Source: Clitopilus passeckerianus (taxonomy: Eukaryota; Basidiomycota; Agaricomycetes; Agaricales; Entolomataceae). From it: a stretch of DNA of 64,000 bases. This document shows, piece after piece, positions 36,079 to 48,147 of the stretch. Below the pieces are notes generated by a model. That model made no database searches. It was not told the DNA's origin and saw only the letters and a program-made list of their open reading frames with translations. Each line of letters begins with the position of its first letter. Within the stretch, counting starts at the first letter, position 1. The position numbers and the translations under genes were made by a program. The DNA lies in assembly GCA_944990035.1 (NCBI GenBank), contig CALYLX010000057.1:248001-312000 (forward strand), written 5' to 3'.

Positions 36079-36482
36079 CTAAGAGGTAGGATAAGTATAT
36101 CTTCTTTGAGATGTCGTGATCAAATCTGAGTCGCCTACCGCTAGTGCTGGATGCTGGACTGGAATGGTTCGTGAGGCAACCTGAGCACCCAGCAAGTGAA
36201 TAATTGTATTCAACACAGGCTTCACCTCTTCCTGCGAAACAAGTATTGAAGCCAGCATATCCTCCGATCTGTCCATCAAAGTTTGTAGTTTGTTGGATTT
36301 GAAGAGACATCAACTTCATCTGGGTGCTGAAACTGGTGTAGTCGAGTTTTTGAGAAAGCGAACAGTGGACATGAGAGGTGCTTGTGCGTGCAGGATACGC
36401 AAGCCTTTGGTGGGTCCTGCCGAGTCGTGAAACAGGTTATTCTACGGGCAGTGCATTGGAGGCAAGCGACAGTGGATTTCAT
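36079..36482 (-). pseudogene. Zn2Cys6-type transcription factor fragment
   Basis: From 36482 the frame reads a six-cysteine cluster with spacing C-x2-C-x6-C-x10-C-x2-C-x6-C (ACLQCTARRITC, then ACVSCTHKHLSC), which fits a fungal Zn(II)2Cys6 DNA-binding domain, followed by PLFAFSKTRLHQFQHP. The following helical stretch (MDRSEDMLASILVSQEEVKP to 36079) is in another frame and needs a one-base shift or an unseen intron. A proline-rich lead-in (NSPPYPTAPM) precedes the ATG at 36482, so the true start may be further upstream. It sits about 700 bp from terpene synthase 2. Fragmentary: either a pseudogene or a badly modelled short gene. Confidence 0.4.
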
Positions 36483-37180
36483 TGGTGCAGTGGGGTACGG
36501 GGGAGAGTTGGGGGAGAGAGGTCGGACGAGGGATGGTGGGCGTGGACAAATTGTTGACGAACAATTTCAAGGGAGACTCGGTCCTGGACCCGGACCCGTT
36601 CCTCCACGAATTTCGGCAAACCTTCGTCACCGATTCACGGACCCTTCCCTTCCGCCTGCGGAGGATTCAAGATCGACGCCCTTCTCAAGCAATGCCGGTG
36701 ATGTGGATCCGAATGGTTGTATTCTCGATGGCGCAACGAAAGCTGGAACGAGGGCTAGACGGACTTCATATCAAAATATAATGGTCGTGTGCATACCTAC
36801 CCTTGGCCTGGTATGAGGGAGGGTCCAGGCGGTCCACGTTCCCTACAATCCTGCTCGCGATTTCTCTTCCTCCCCGCTGTTCCGCCGTTCCCGCAGTTTT
36901 TTCTTCTAAACCCGCCTCCTCAAGGCCTCAGAACCTGCCCCCACCAACAAACCCCAGACCTCTTCCACACTATCTAACATACCCCCGCGAATCCAGCATC
37001 CGACGACTAGAACACCAAGTTATAACTACCATCTACTCATTGGGTTCGATTGAGCGACTACGTGAGCAGATACTGTGGAGGTAAGTCTTTGAAGTTTCAG
37101 AGCTGGTCTCTTGTTCTTCCACAAATTTTACAGAGATCAATAACGTACTTATACGCAATACATCAGGTTGCAAGTGTGTA
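36483..37180. other. Intergenic between Zn2Cys6 fragment and terpene synthase 2
   Basis: May contain the 5' part of the Zn2Cys6 gene (Pro-rich coding on the minus strand near 36483-36530). Otherwise nothing recognisable. Confidence 0.35.
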
Positions 37181-38343
37181 CTAGATTTTGTATCTGCCTG
37201 TATAACTAGTCCAATGTGCATTTCCTTTCATTATATCCATCATCGCTACGCCGAGTCTTTCAACAACGTCCGAATCCTCTGCAGATCGTGCATATCTGCC
37301 TCTCAGCGTTTCCAAAATCTCTAAGAACCGATCTTCATAAGCAATAATAGACCCTTTGATACGCTCGATCGCTTCGAATGGGCTCATCCTATCATAGTCC
37401 AGAAACATAGCAATGGCGTTATAAATTGTGTACCTGTCGTCGGAACCTTCGCTATTGGCAGTCGCCACATGTCGTTGATTCTCCTCGAACGCGCGGCGCT
37501 CTTTCCGGTAGGAATACCAGTCATTGATGAGGATGGCATGATAAAGAGTGACGAGTTGGAGGGTGTGAACATCGTCGTCGGATGTCATGTGAGAGGGGAT
37601 CACAATTCCTCGGCACCAGAGTTGGCCCAGTAGGGAGCACCTGCAAAAGAGCATTGAGCTCGGCCATTCATAGTTCAAGAATTTGATATTTGAATGCTTA
37701 CCATCCGGCAATATCATCAATACGGTATTTAAGGTAGGTCTCGAGCCCGTGGTTGAGGCTTTCCTTACGCGGTTTTTTCGACGCAGAATGCTCAATGTGG
37801 TCGCAGGTGGTCTTGAGGAATTTTTCGGTCAATTCGGCAAAGCCGTTGATATTAACTGAAGAAGATGCAACTCTGATTTGACGGCAAATATCATCAAGAG
37901 TGCTCTCTATGGCGTTCATATCCCCTGGGATATTCGTCATGGAGATGATACCGGTCAGCCTAGATATTGTGTTTTGGATCTGCAGAACTTATGAGTATGT
38001 ATATAGAGAAAACCAAAGGGACACTTGCATCGGCGGCAGACAGGTTTTCCAGAACGTCATCCAAGAGAACATAGTAGGTCTCCCAAATGGTGTAAATTTC
38101 AGCGCGATCCTTAGGAGCTCCGTAGATAAGCAGCGTCCCCCACTCTTCTATGTTGCAGGCTTCATAAAACGCCTTCTGCTTCTCCGATCTAAACGGCCAC
38201 CTTTCGAGAAGGTACGCCCGCGATTTGGCGATGATCTCGTCTCGATCAACGTGATCGTGACACGGAAAGCGACACGTGAAGTTGGGAGATTCTAAGAGAG
38301 GGTCAGCGAACGCCGACAGAGATATATCAGATAGCAAAGACAT
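37181..38343 (-). CDS. Terpene synthase 2 (fungal sesquiterpene synthase type)
   Basis: Class I terpene cyclase, 350 aa, exons 38029-38343, 37702-37979 and 37181-37640. Intron 1 has a GC-AG pair: the donor is GCAAGT, the only choice that keeps the frame (NLSAAD joined to IQNTISRL). The aspartate-rich motif is D95-D96-V-L-E99 (YYVLLDDVLE), the NSE motif NDWYSYRKE is at 237-245, and the R-Y pair is at 347-348, two residues from the stop. N-terminal FADPLLESPNF and the length fit the class. It is only distantly similar to terpene synthase 1, so they are not a recent duplication. The product cannot be predicted. Confidence 0.85.
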
Positions 38344-39479
38344 GGCAGAAAATGTGAGGTGACTCGGCAGTGATGCTGTTCTGACACAACAATTCAAAGG
38401 GTTTATATACCTGAAATTCGTGACTGGGGTCCTTGGAATGTGTCGTGCCTTCCATTCTTCTTGTCAGCTAGGAAAGGGTTAGTGGAGAATTTCTGACAAG
38501 GAATATGGGAGCCGGCATCACATCCGAGTGACATTCAGCATTGTGGTAGAGCGTGGCTATTATTCCCATTACTTCCTAAGCTGAAGATAGCTACTATTAC
38601 ATTTGTATTACATGTCAAAACGATTTCCTCATTGCGGAGTCTGCGATATAGAAGGACCGGAGTATCCCAGACTAACAGGGAACAGTGCCAGTGCAGACCC
38701 AATTCAGAAGAGAGTCGATTGGAAATAGTTCCGAAAGCGCTTTTCTTCTCCAGTGCTGTCAAGCTGGTATTATTGCGTGTATCATCAAGGCTGAGAAAGT
38801 GGAGAGGTTGAGATCGTGGGGTTGGACGACATTCACGTACCTTGAGGAAGGAAATACCTATCTTCACAATCTGCACAGGCTTCCGAACTTATCCGCGGGT
38901 GGCCATGAGTTTTTATGGGTATCCCATCTTAGGGTTCGGTCGTCGGTATGAGACTGGGTGCAACCAGAGCATAATATTGACAAGCCGCTCAAGCCCTAGC
39001 CGAACAGGTCCCTTCTTGTGGAATATGGATTGCGTTTGTGAATACCGTCTATCAGCGAACCCATCAGATCGGTCACACCAAGTGGCATCGCTTAGATCAT
39101 TAATCCGAGCGACTACTTAGGATTTTCAAATCGCAATCGGGAGGAGTGGGATGGGCATGGCCGTATATGGAAACTTTCGGAGCAGAGGTTACTCCCTCGC
39201 TCGGACGATCCGCTGTTCAAGGCTTCAACACTCATCGATCATCCCCGATCAACGCAACGAACTCCTCCCATATGCCTCTGCTTCATCAAGCAAACTCTTA
39301 TGTGGACTCAAGCCGTCTCCAAACCATCCGAAAATCCGGCAACCTAAGCCATGGCGCAAAGCTTGCCTTCATCTTCGGACTGGGTCCACTTGAGGGAGAG
39401 AAAGCGGAAACATTTGGAACGCCATAGACTCCCGAACTCCCCATTCACATACGTCTCCCGTCAAATACCCTTGCACACC
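38344..39479. other. No supported gene
   Basis: Upstream of terpene synthase 2 and left of the segmental duplication. No domain or splice structure recognised. Confidence 0.4.
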
Positions 39480-41209
39480 TCTCGTCAATACCTCAGGCCT
39501 AAGAGCCCGGGCTTCTAGGCTTCCCCATGTCATCGCCGCTCAATTTGTAGGCGGAGTAAACCAAGCAAATGGTCGTGATGTCCATCCGGAGAGGCCAAAT
39601 TCGTGGGTGTTGGGGGCTCCGAGCATGGTGCTTGGATGCCAAGGAGGAGTAGGATGGTCGTATTTGAGAGCATTATGTATAGACTCAAATTTGTTACGCT
39701 TACATCTCGTGGGACCCAGAGAAACTTTCCCGTCATCGCGGCCTGTTCGCTCCTCACTATCCTGGACCAACGGATCCTCCTTCATCGATCATCACCCACT
39801 CTGTCAACGCTTTTACCCTGAAGTCTGCTTCTCTGCTGTCGTACGGCCGAATGAGAGTCGCCAGCCTCCTGTGACTCAACGTCAATACGAGTCAAAACGT
39901 GTTGTATCTAACGACGATCCCTCTCGAGTCGAGCTTACAACGCACAATTCCCATGTGGGCTTGGTTACCGTATTCATTTGGCCCTACATGGTGCCATGTG
40001 TTTACCTGGTCTGAGACTTCGTCGAACGGATCCTAAGTTATGAAATGGATCCCGTTCAGAGTTGACAAACTATGGTACGGTCCTGTCTTCTTATCCTCTT
40101 CTCTTTGACACTTACCTATTTCCTTTATACCGGCTCACTAAAGGGAAGATTACGGGCGATGACAATTGAGCCGAACTCGCCTACACCGATTCTGGCGCCC
40201 CGCCAAACTCGGATTCATACACGACCATTTTCGCCGTGCACGGCATGGCCTTCAGAACAGGAATCTTTTTGAGAGACTTCGTTCCTGACGAACTACGGTG
40301 CCCAGCTGATCAATTTCGTGGATAGGTTTATTCTAGAGAGGGGTACCGACTACGGGAGAGAAAGACGGGATAGCGCTCGTTGGGTGGTCGTTGGGTCGTC
40401 GGGGGACCACAGTTGTTTTCTCAGCTGCTGCGAATATGAGAGCTGCGAAACCTGAGGTGAGGCACCACTGATCAGAGCGGTCTATCTTCGACGGTCCGTT
40501 CTCCCTCTCCGACCAGGCCTCTCTTCTCAGGTTGACGAAAACCATCTTCTACGCAGACGCAAACAACAACATGTACGGCATCCTACACGACAAGCGCAAC
40601 TGGCTCCCGATCAAGCTAATCGACAACACCATCACACCCGCCAACGAACTCCCCTTCTTCGCACTCTGGGTCTCCGCGTACTTCCAACACGGCGACCTCC
40701 CCCTCCGCTCCCGCGATGTCTTACAATTCCAAGTCCCAGGCATCACCCTCCGCCCACCCACAGTCTACTCCATCACCTCCACCCTCACCGCCCAGAGTAG
40801 AGACCGGGAGGTAGAGGTGCTGGATTACACACAATCCCCGAAGACAGATATGTTTTACCAGTTTTGGTTTTTCGCACAGTTGAAGGAGGTTTATGAGGGG
40901 ATGTTTGATAAGGATGTGAGGGGCGCCATCCCGGATGCTAAGGTGTATCATTTGGGCGCGGAACATGGGCCTGCGTTTAGTCCGCTTACAACGTGGTTGG
41001 TGCAGGAGGAGGATGAGAGGAGGGGTGGGGGTTGGGTGAAGGAGGAGATTGTGCCTGGGCAGAATCATTTCGTGAGTGGTTTTTCGGCGATCCGGGAAGG
41101 TAAGGTGATTGGCTGATTCTGGATACTTGGGTTTGTCTTCTAGGCAATTTGGGATGATCCTGAGGATATGCTCAAGATATACCTGGATTGTGTGGCGGGA
41201 ACTTTTTAG
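39480..41209 (+). repeat. Segmental duplication, left copy
   Basis: Corresponds in order and orientation to 43200-45156. The similarity covers the alpha/beta-hydrolase gene and the region 5' of it: both contain GGATGCCAAGGAGGAGTAGGATGG-like sequence near 39634 and 43328, followed by GGGAC(A/C)CAGAGAAA. A dead kinase-like gene lies between the two copies. Confidence 0.65.
40072..41209 (+). pseudogene. Alpha/beta-hydrolase, dead copy
   Basis: Paralog of the intact gene at 43921-45156. The N-terminal part reads LTKGKITGDDN, then a TGA, then AELAYTDSGAPPNSDSY and FAVHGMAFRTGIF. About 120 bp are missing compared with the paralog (the segment after GIFEKL up to TAFVTNYG), and frameshifts follow. 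The nucleophile elbow is still visible in the DNA near 40380-40400 but out of frame. The 3' exon (from about 40553, ADANNNMYGILHDKRNWLP, to PGQNHF) is intact, and the last exon ends GIWDDPED-like at the TAG 41207-41209. Clearly non-functional as a hydrolase. Confidence 0.78.
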
Positions 41210-41393
41210 GTGGAGGATGAATATCGCACTTGTCGTACCCAAGTGTACGGTTGAATGTACAAAAGACAGAATAACAATGTTTATTTCGATTCCCAAAAGA
41301 TACATTAATGCCTTAGGAGTAGGAGCTCATCTCACGATCGCTACTACCGGTAGACACATACGTATGTGATGAGGCAGAAAATAAGTTATGGCC

Positions 41394-42735
41394 CTAGAAC
41401 TGCGCGGTCCTTGTGTCTGATACAATGTTTGCATGACTTCTCGTCAAATGAAGAAGGATTTGCACGACCTGAGAAGCAGTAGGACGGTCAAGGGGGTTCG
41501 TGGCAGTCATAGCCTCCAGAAGAGGCATGAGCAATTCCATCTCTTGGGCATTGGATTCCTAGGAGTGCTATGATATTAAGTATTGCGTCCGTCTTTTAAA
41601 AGCCACAAACCTTGACAAGTCTTCGAAACACATTTCCGAGTTGATAGATGTCCACTTTAAATGGATCATACGGACCTAATTGCAGAAACTCTGGGACGGT
41701 TCGGTCTTGCCCCATGATGCCGACATCCATTATATTCGTGGCATTGGGCGGATATCACGTAGAAAACCTGAAGTTTGTGAGGTAGTACCTCAGTGACTTG
41801 ACTTGGCTCCTCTCTCTATGAATAAAATCCCAGGAGGCGCCGTCGCTGGAGGTTGGAATGCAGAAATGGCTCCCTTTAGGCAGGAGGTGCGTGGGATCCG
41901 CCATGAAGTTTAACCAACAGGCATCTCTGCTAGCGATGAGCGGTAAATAGAAAGAATTGTGACCAGGGTAGCTCACCTGTGTGCAATATTATTTTTGTGC
42001 ATGAGCTCCAGTGTCTGATTTGGGTGACGACGTGGTCACGATCAACTTTGCATCCACGCTCAGAAGCCTTACACTTACCTCAGCGTACTGCCGCAATGCT
42101 TCAACTACTTCCTCAACGTGCCGGAATGGAACTATATCAAATAGAGCGAGCATGGGCATGACAAGGAGCGCTTGAGTGAGAACTCCGGGTATGGCAATAA
42201 AATCCAAGATCAGTATGGCATGGTTTCGGGGGTCTCGCTGAAAAGGCGGTCCAGATAAATAGTGGCCGATTTCGATCTCTTGCGTCCGAGTTGGCACAAC
42301 CTTGAGGACCACTTTAGTTCCATCGGAGACTCTGATAGCGTCTATCATCTTCTCGCTCTACCAGAAGCACTTGAATACGATCTAAAACTGCGAGGTTTGA
42401 AGATTGATGCGTACGATGATTACATTACTATCCTCATAGCGATATAGACTGAAGCCTGGACCAACTTCACCTCTCCAGGAAGGTACCCAGGTCGGAGAGA
42501 ACTTTCGACGTAGAGAGAAGCCCAATGAGGCGAGGTAAGGTTGCAAATCAACCCAAAAGAGCTCTGAAGGTTCCCGGATGCCACGAAACAGGTCAATTTC
42601 TAGTTCTGAGGCGCGGGGACAGTATTTCATAAAAGCCATAACTTCTAGGTGATCGTGAGGTATGATGCTTGAGAATCCCATGCTGGTGTTGAGCGATGTA
42701 CTTGGGCTTGGAGATGGCACGATAGGGAATGACAA
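41394..42735 (-). pseudogene. Kinase-like gene, dead copy
   Basis: Paralog of 16672-17968 with the same exon pattern: 5' exon SLGFSLRRKFSPTWVPSWRG, second exon MIDAIRVSDGTKVVLKVVP with the lysine, a 38-nt exon ending in H of the catalytic loop, then RDACWLNFMAD. The HRD motif is still encoded, but DFG has become NFR (LTNFRFST), and a TGA follows directly where the intact copy has a sense codon (ACG TGA TAT versus ACA CAA TAT). Downstream family sequence (MGQDRTVPEF, YDPFKVDIYQLGN, NPLDRPTASQVV) continues to a TAG at 41394. It lies between the two hydrolase copies. Confidence 0.8.
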
Positions 42736-43199
42736 TTCTGCAACAATGCCCCCTTTTATTGGTTACGAGTCTGTAAATCTAAGGAACCAGGGTGAGTCAG
42801 CATCCAGATGCGGAGTTACTTGGGCAGGGAAGGCTCTCAATGAAGAGGAAATCGTACGGATATGAATGAGACGAGTCAGATTCGTAAAGGGCCGTAGAGG
42901 AAGCTGAGCGGGGGAGATCATTCAGGTCATTGGCCCAGGAAATGATTCTCCTCGGTTTTGAAATACGTTCAACTGCACTCAAGGATTCTTCATCACAGCA
43001 GGCCTCTTCAGGGCGAAATGCGTTACTTCTTGAGATGGGTGAAAGGCTTGTTCAAATTGATTTCTCAATTGAATAGGATGATGCCGAGAAAGGAAGATGT
43101 GTCTCACGTTTTGGTTTTTACCTTGATGATGATTGTCGATTCATCATGTCTTCTCTCAATGATAATGTCTACCTGTTCCTCAGAACTTAGTCCTCTTTG
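42736..43199. other. No supported gene
   Basis: Upstream of the dead kinase-like gene; no domain recognised. Confidence 0.35.
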
Positions 43200-45156
43200 G
43201 CCATGCGCGTGTACCCAGGCGTTCTTCCCTTTAAAAATTTCACCTGGAGAGGAATAATGAGATGGATGCCCTGCAGCGGCTAGCCCTCGTAGACAAATTT
43301 GTGGTTGAGGACCCCAAGCATGGGGCTGGGATGCCAAGGAGGAGTAGGATGGCCGTATGTGGCAGCTTCACGAACAGATTCGCATGCGTCATGCTTGTAT
43401 CTCCTCCTTGTGGGACACAGAGAAATCTTCCAGCCATTGCGACTCGTTCGCTCCAAACGATCCCTGACAATGCCTGACCGGGACCAACGAACCTTCCTTC
43501 GTCGCCCGCTTCACCAGGCGGGCACTTACCTACTTGACTCAGGTACAAATCCATCTTGCGTCGCTGCTGTTGCGCTAAGTAGGCGACGACAGTGGGGGGC
43601 CAGCTGAAGGCCAAGCTGAAGGAAATTGTCCTAGCGCTGGGGACTTGACCGGTAAGAGGGTTTCCATTCAGTCAAGCTCCAGTTGGCATCGAAAACCCCG
43701 ACCGAATTGACCGTTCAACACAAGTTTGACTACCCCGTTGATGGCCATGTTCATTTTAGGCTGAGCACATGCACGCGCCCACCCACAACGCCCACCTGAA
43801 TCCATTAGGCACTTGGATACACACAACAGAATAGGATAAATACTCGAGGACCCCTGAATAAGTCTTGGATCGCCTTTCGCCTTCAGACTTGATCTCAAAC
43901 CATGGTAGAGCTCTTTCGTCATGTCTTCCCTGGGATATCACCCGATACTTACCACCCTCATCTCACAGCTAACCAAGGGCAAAATCACCATCGACGATAA
44001 CGGAGTCGAACTCGCCTACACCGACTCCGGCGTCCCGCCCAACTCGGATTCCTACCCGACCATTTTCGCCATACATGGCATGGGCTTCAGAGCAGGAATC
44101 TTTGAGAAGCTCCAAGCTATCGCCGGCGCCTCTAATGTCCGCATTGTAGCCGTGACTCGCAGGAACTATGCCGGGTCTACACCCTACTCTATAGAAGAGC
44201 TGCGAATCATCAACGAGGGGAGTGAAGACGAGAAAACGGCCTTTGTGACGAACTATGGTGTGGAGTTGATCAACTTCGTGGACAGGTTTATCCTGGAGAA
44301 GGGAGTACCGACCAAGGGCGAGAAAGATGGGGTAACTCTCGTGGGATGGTCGTTGGGCACCACAGTCGTTCTATCCGCTGCGGCAAACATGAACGCAGCC
44401 GCACCCGAGGTTCGCAAACGTGTTGCCCCTCTAATCAAGGCCGTCATATTCCATGGTAAGCTTGGCCACTCATCTGGTCTTTCTTATCCCTGATTTACCG
44501 ATTTCAAACAGACGCCAGCAGCAATATGTATGGTATCCCACCCGATGACCGCAACTGGGTCCCATGGAATATGTTCGACAACACCATCACACCGGCCAAT
44601 GAGATCCCCTTCTTCGCCTTCTGGATCTCATCCTACTTCCAGCACGGCGACCTCTCTCTCCGCTCACGAGATGTCCTCCAATTCCAAGTCCCCGGCTTCA
44701 CCCTCCGTCCGCCCACAGTCTACAATATTGCATCTACCCTCACGGCTTCAGACCGAAAAGAGGTTGAAGTGTTGGATTCTACAGAATCCCCGAAGACGGA
44801 TATGTTCTACCAGATATTCTTCTTCCCGCAGATGGCAAAGCTTTATGAGGGGATGTATGATAAGGATGTGAGGAGCGCCCTGCCCAATGCAAAGGTGTAC
44901 CACCAGGGAGCGGAGCATGGGCCAGCGTTTAGTCCGATTACAACGTGGTTGGTGCAGGAGGAGGATGAGAAGAGGGGTGGAGGGTTCATCAAGGCCAAGA
45001 TCGTACCCGGACAGAATCATTTCGTGAGTGGTGGTCCGGAGCCTCATCTACTAGAGCGATTGGCTGATCACAGACACTTTACCTGCGTAGGGGATTTGGG
45101 ATGATCCAGAGGATACGCTCAAGACTTATTTGGCTTGTGTAGAGGGAACGTTCTAG
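43200..45156 (+). repeat. Segmental duplication, right copy
   Basis: Right partner of 39480-41209. The coding part is intact here, and the 5' flank is similar but diverged. Confidence 0.65.
43921..45156 (+). CDS. Alpha/beta-hydrolase fold protein, intact
   Basis: Exons 43921-44455, 44512-45023 and 45091-45156, 370 aa, GT-AG joins all in frame. Early hydrolase features: FAIHGMGFRAGIF with an HG oxyanion-type motif at about 52-53 and the nucleophile elbow GWSLG at 142-146 (Ser144). A likely catalytic His lies in PGQNHF (His348), and a WDDPED segment follows in the last exon. There is no signal peptide, so it is probably intracellular. Substrate unknown. The second half (RPPTVYNIASTL, MFYQIFFFPQMAKLYEGM) is nearly unchanged in the dead paralog, whose first half is destroyed. 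Confidence 0.85.
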
Positions 45157-45337
45157 TTAAGATGGAGAATAGGTAGTCGCAGGGGTTATGGTACTTCTTG
45201 CATTCCCAACTATGGATAAATATACAAAACGCAATAATTACAATAATTACTTCAATCCCAGACAATACACTGTATAAAAAGACCACAACATCGATACATT
45301 CTTGAATCTGCCTCTATTGAACACCGTCACCATTGCC

Positions 45338-47742
45338 TCACATCCCCTCCCTCTCAAAAACCTGATCAACCTCCACACACTCCTTCGGATCCCTAAAGAT
45401 CCTCAAAGGTATATGGCTTGGCATCCTCGTCCTCGCCATATACACCCTCATCTGCAACGTATACTTCTTCCTATCCGCCTCGGTCAACGACACCCGCGAC
45501 GCCGACGCGGCCGACTTCAGACCACCAGAGTACGGCGTATACGGTCCCGCTCCAGGAGTGGCCAAATTCGAACCAGCCGACAAGATGGGAGATAATGGAC
45601 CAGCACCAGGTGTGGAAGGGATTTGTAGCCTCGCCATGGGCTTCGGCTGTTCAGCGATAGGCGTCCCGCCCTGGCTCGTCGTTGAGTGGATGGACATCCT
45701 ATCCGGCTCAGCTGTATACTTCGGAGGAGCCTGAGTGAAGTACCCAATTTCGTCAGCTTCGGTGGTGGTGCTGAGGGAAGGTGTACGTGAAGCGGATGTG
45801 GTGGAGGTAGATGAGGAAGAGCCTGATGTCCAAGAGGGTGCTTTGCCAGTCAAGCTTCCAGACATGGTGCGTAGGATCCCTGGTCTTTCGAGGGTTTGGG
45901 CCATGACTTCTGGTCGGATTGGGATTGTATCTGCGGGCGTCTGGATACCGGTTGGGTCTTCGATGCGTTCACCTGTATCCACGTCTCTGACGAAGACGGC
46001 TAGGACCTGGTTTGGTCTGTCACGAGCGAGTCTGTGGAGGCCATGTAAGAAAGTCAGGAGATTGAGGCGAGGTGGGCAAGACACATACTCTGCGTAAAGC
46101 TCCAAGTCCTGTTCACCGGTATCTCCAATGAGGAAGAAGCGGGATTCTGGGAATGACTCAAGGACCTCCAGGACTCCCGCTCGTTTACGGTCTGCGGGAG
46201 CAGATAACAGGCCATTGAACAACGAGCGGCCTCCGTAGGATTTCAATTTGATCGATCCTCTAGGCAGTTGGGAGAGTGTCAGGAATTCGTTGATCACAGG
46301 TAATAGCTCGTAAGGCCCGTTCGACTGAAGTTGAGAAGCTGGAAATAAGCGTGGTGTAGAAAAGCATATGAAAAGTCCTAACTGACCACGTAGTGAAACC
46401 GGACGCCCTTGGACCACATCCTGTTGTAGAACTCGCTCATCTCGGGGATGACCCCCTCCGCCAAGTCCTTGACGAACACATTGTGGAATACCGCCCGTGC
46501 TCCGCTCAGAACATTTGACAGCTTGACGGTATCGTCAATGTCCGATACCACCCTTATCGGCGAACAGGTAATGGGTACATGGATTAACTTGGGCACAGGG
46601 GCTTTCTGTTCCGGTTGATAGCCATTAGGCGTCAACGACCTCGATGGGGTGGGCGAGACGAATTGCACTGGAGCCAACTGGGCTTGGACAATGAGGTCGT
46701 GCTCCGTGAAGCGTTCCCCAAAGGCGATATGGAGTGCAGTAGGGTGCAAACACAGGTCCTCCCAAAGAACTTTGATTTTCATCTGGAAGCTGCCGTCCGG
46801 CCCTGTTACCGCTGTGCCAGAAACGACAGCGCCATAGTCTGCGTCGTTGGTAGGTTGTGGGAGTTTGTTGTCGCCGTTGTGGGGCGATGCGAAGAGGCTC
46901 ACTTCGACGAGGCGGTTTGAGAGGGCAGTGGACCAGAATGGCCGAAGGCGTGATTCTAGGTTGGCGTGGAGTTTGCGGAGGACCGCGGCGGGCATTGCGG
47001 CAGCCGGAGGCATGGGTGGTGGTGCTCCAGTGGGATCGGTTGGAGATGATGAAGACGTCGAGGAGGATGTCATCCGAGAATCGGGTGAGGATGAACGAGA
47101 GGATGAGGCAGAAGAGGTGCCTGATGAGCGTCTATTTGCATGACGAAATTGGCGTTCAAGGTCTTCAAGGTCAAAGTTATCAGGGATTTCTGTAGGACGT
47201 GGGGGAAGGTGCTTCTGTGCTAACAGGTCTTCGGTGGAGGGTGTAAGTTCTGGAATCGGGTCTGGGTCGATAGCATCTGCTGTGATTTTGGGCAGTGCGG
47301 CGAAACCTGTTGAATCGCAGGGTGAGTGGGTGAGTTACCTGGTGCATGCAGCCTTAGTACACACCTTTGGCTAGTCGGATGAAAGCTCTCTGAGACCGCG
47401 TAGCTGTCTCCTCAGATCTATAACTTGCAGCGAACCCAGAAATAAAGACTTCCAACTCGAACGCGTCTATGATTCCGTCAGAACTGCGCAGCACAATAAA
47501 ACTCAGTAAAACCGACCATCTGAACCAATCCTATATCTCCGTACAGCCCATCCGGGAAACAAGTTCACTCTTTCTGTGCCGCCAGCAGCTTCGTCTCCTC
47601 CCCTTCTTGAGCGTATTTTCTCACCAGCCCAGGCTTTTGCTCGTTCAACTTGTGGCCCAACCCGAGGTTGGAGATATGAGTGTATTCGCGACGAGGCGAG
47701 TTTGAATGACCTCCACGACGATGGCATGTCTTGTGATGACAT
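45338..47742 (-). CDS. APP1: App1-type phosphatidate phosphatase
   Basis: Mg2+-dependent phosphatidate phosphatase of the HAD superfamily, related to yeast actin-patch protein App1. Exons 47517-47742, 47365-47466, 46387-47306, 46089-46324 and 45338-46031 give 725 aa with all joins in frame. Features: GTERVNLFPGWAVRRY and FELEVFISGFA near the N-terminus, then a Ser/Pro-rich linker. The catalytic DIDDT is at 365-369 (VVSDIDDTVKLS), followed by FHYVSNGPYELLPVINEF assembled across an intron. A later HAD motif is FFLIGDTGEQDLELYAE. The C-terminus is Ser/Thr/Pro-rich and ends VFEREGM. It is longer than yeast App1 because of the linkers. Likely acts at cortical endocytic sites. Confidence 0.88.
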
Positions 47743-48147
47743 TATAGAGAACCCGATGTGCAAACCAGCATTGCTATGAGCTGGGTTTAAGAGGGAGGTG
47801 AAGGAGTCAGGCGTTGGTAAACTGCCTCAAGCGGCGGACTCGGGCCCAGTGATATCTTCCATGAAGTCGAGTGCACCGCCACAAGCCAAGCTTTTCAGGC
47901 TTGAAATCGAATGATGCCCAAGTTGACCGATTGCTCATCGAGAGGTAGACTAACCAGTCCATAGGATTTTTTGGGGGTAGACTATCAACTTAATGATGGC
48001 GTATTTGCTACAGAAATTAGGGATACCCGGGAAGATAGTAAGTTGTATTCAAGATCTGTTCCACGTAATTTAGAGCACTACTTCCCAGTTGTGATAATTG
48101 TCGGACCCGTCTTCTAGCCGCTGTGAGGTATGTTAATGTCCAGCAGT
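47743..48147. other. Intergenic
   Basis: Between App1 (minus, start at 47742) and the 3' end of an F-box-like gene (minus). Likely App1 promoter; no coding feature seen. Confidence 0.4.

Noticed and set aside
29708..38343. Canonical terpene biosynthetic gene cluster
   Set aside because: No P450, oxidoreductase, acyl- or methyltransferase or transporter could be recognised between or beside the two synthases.
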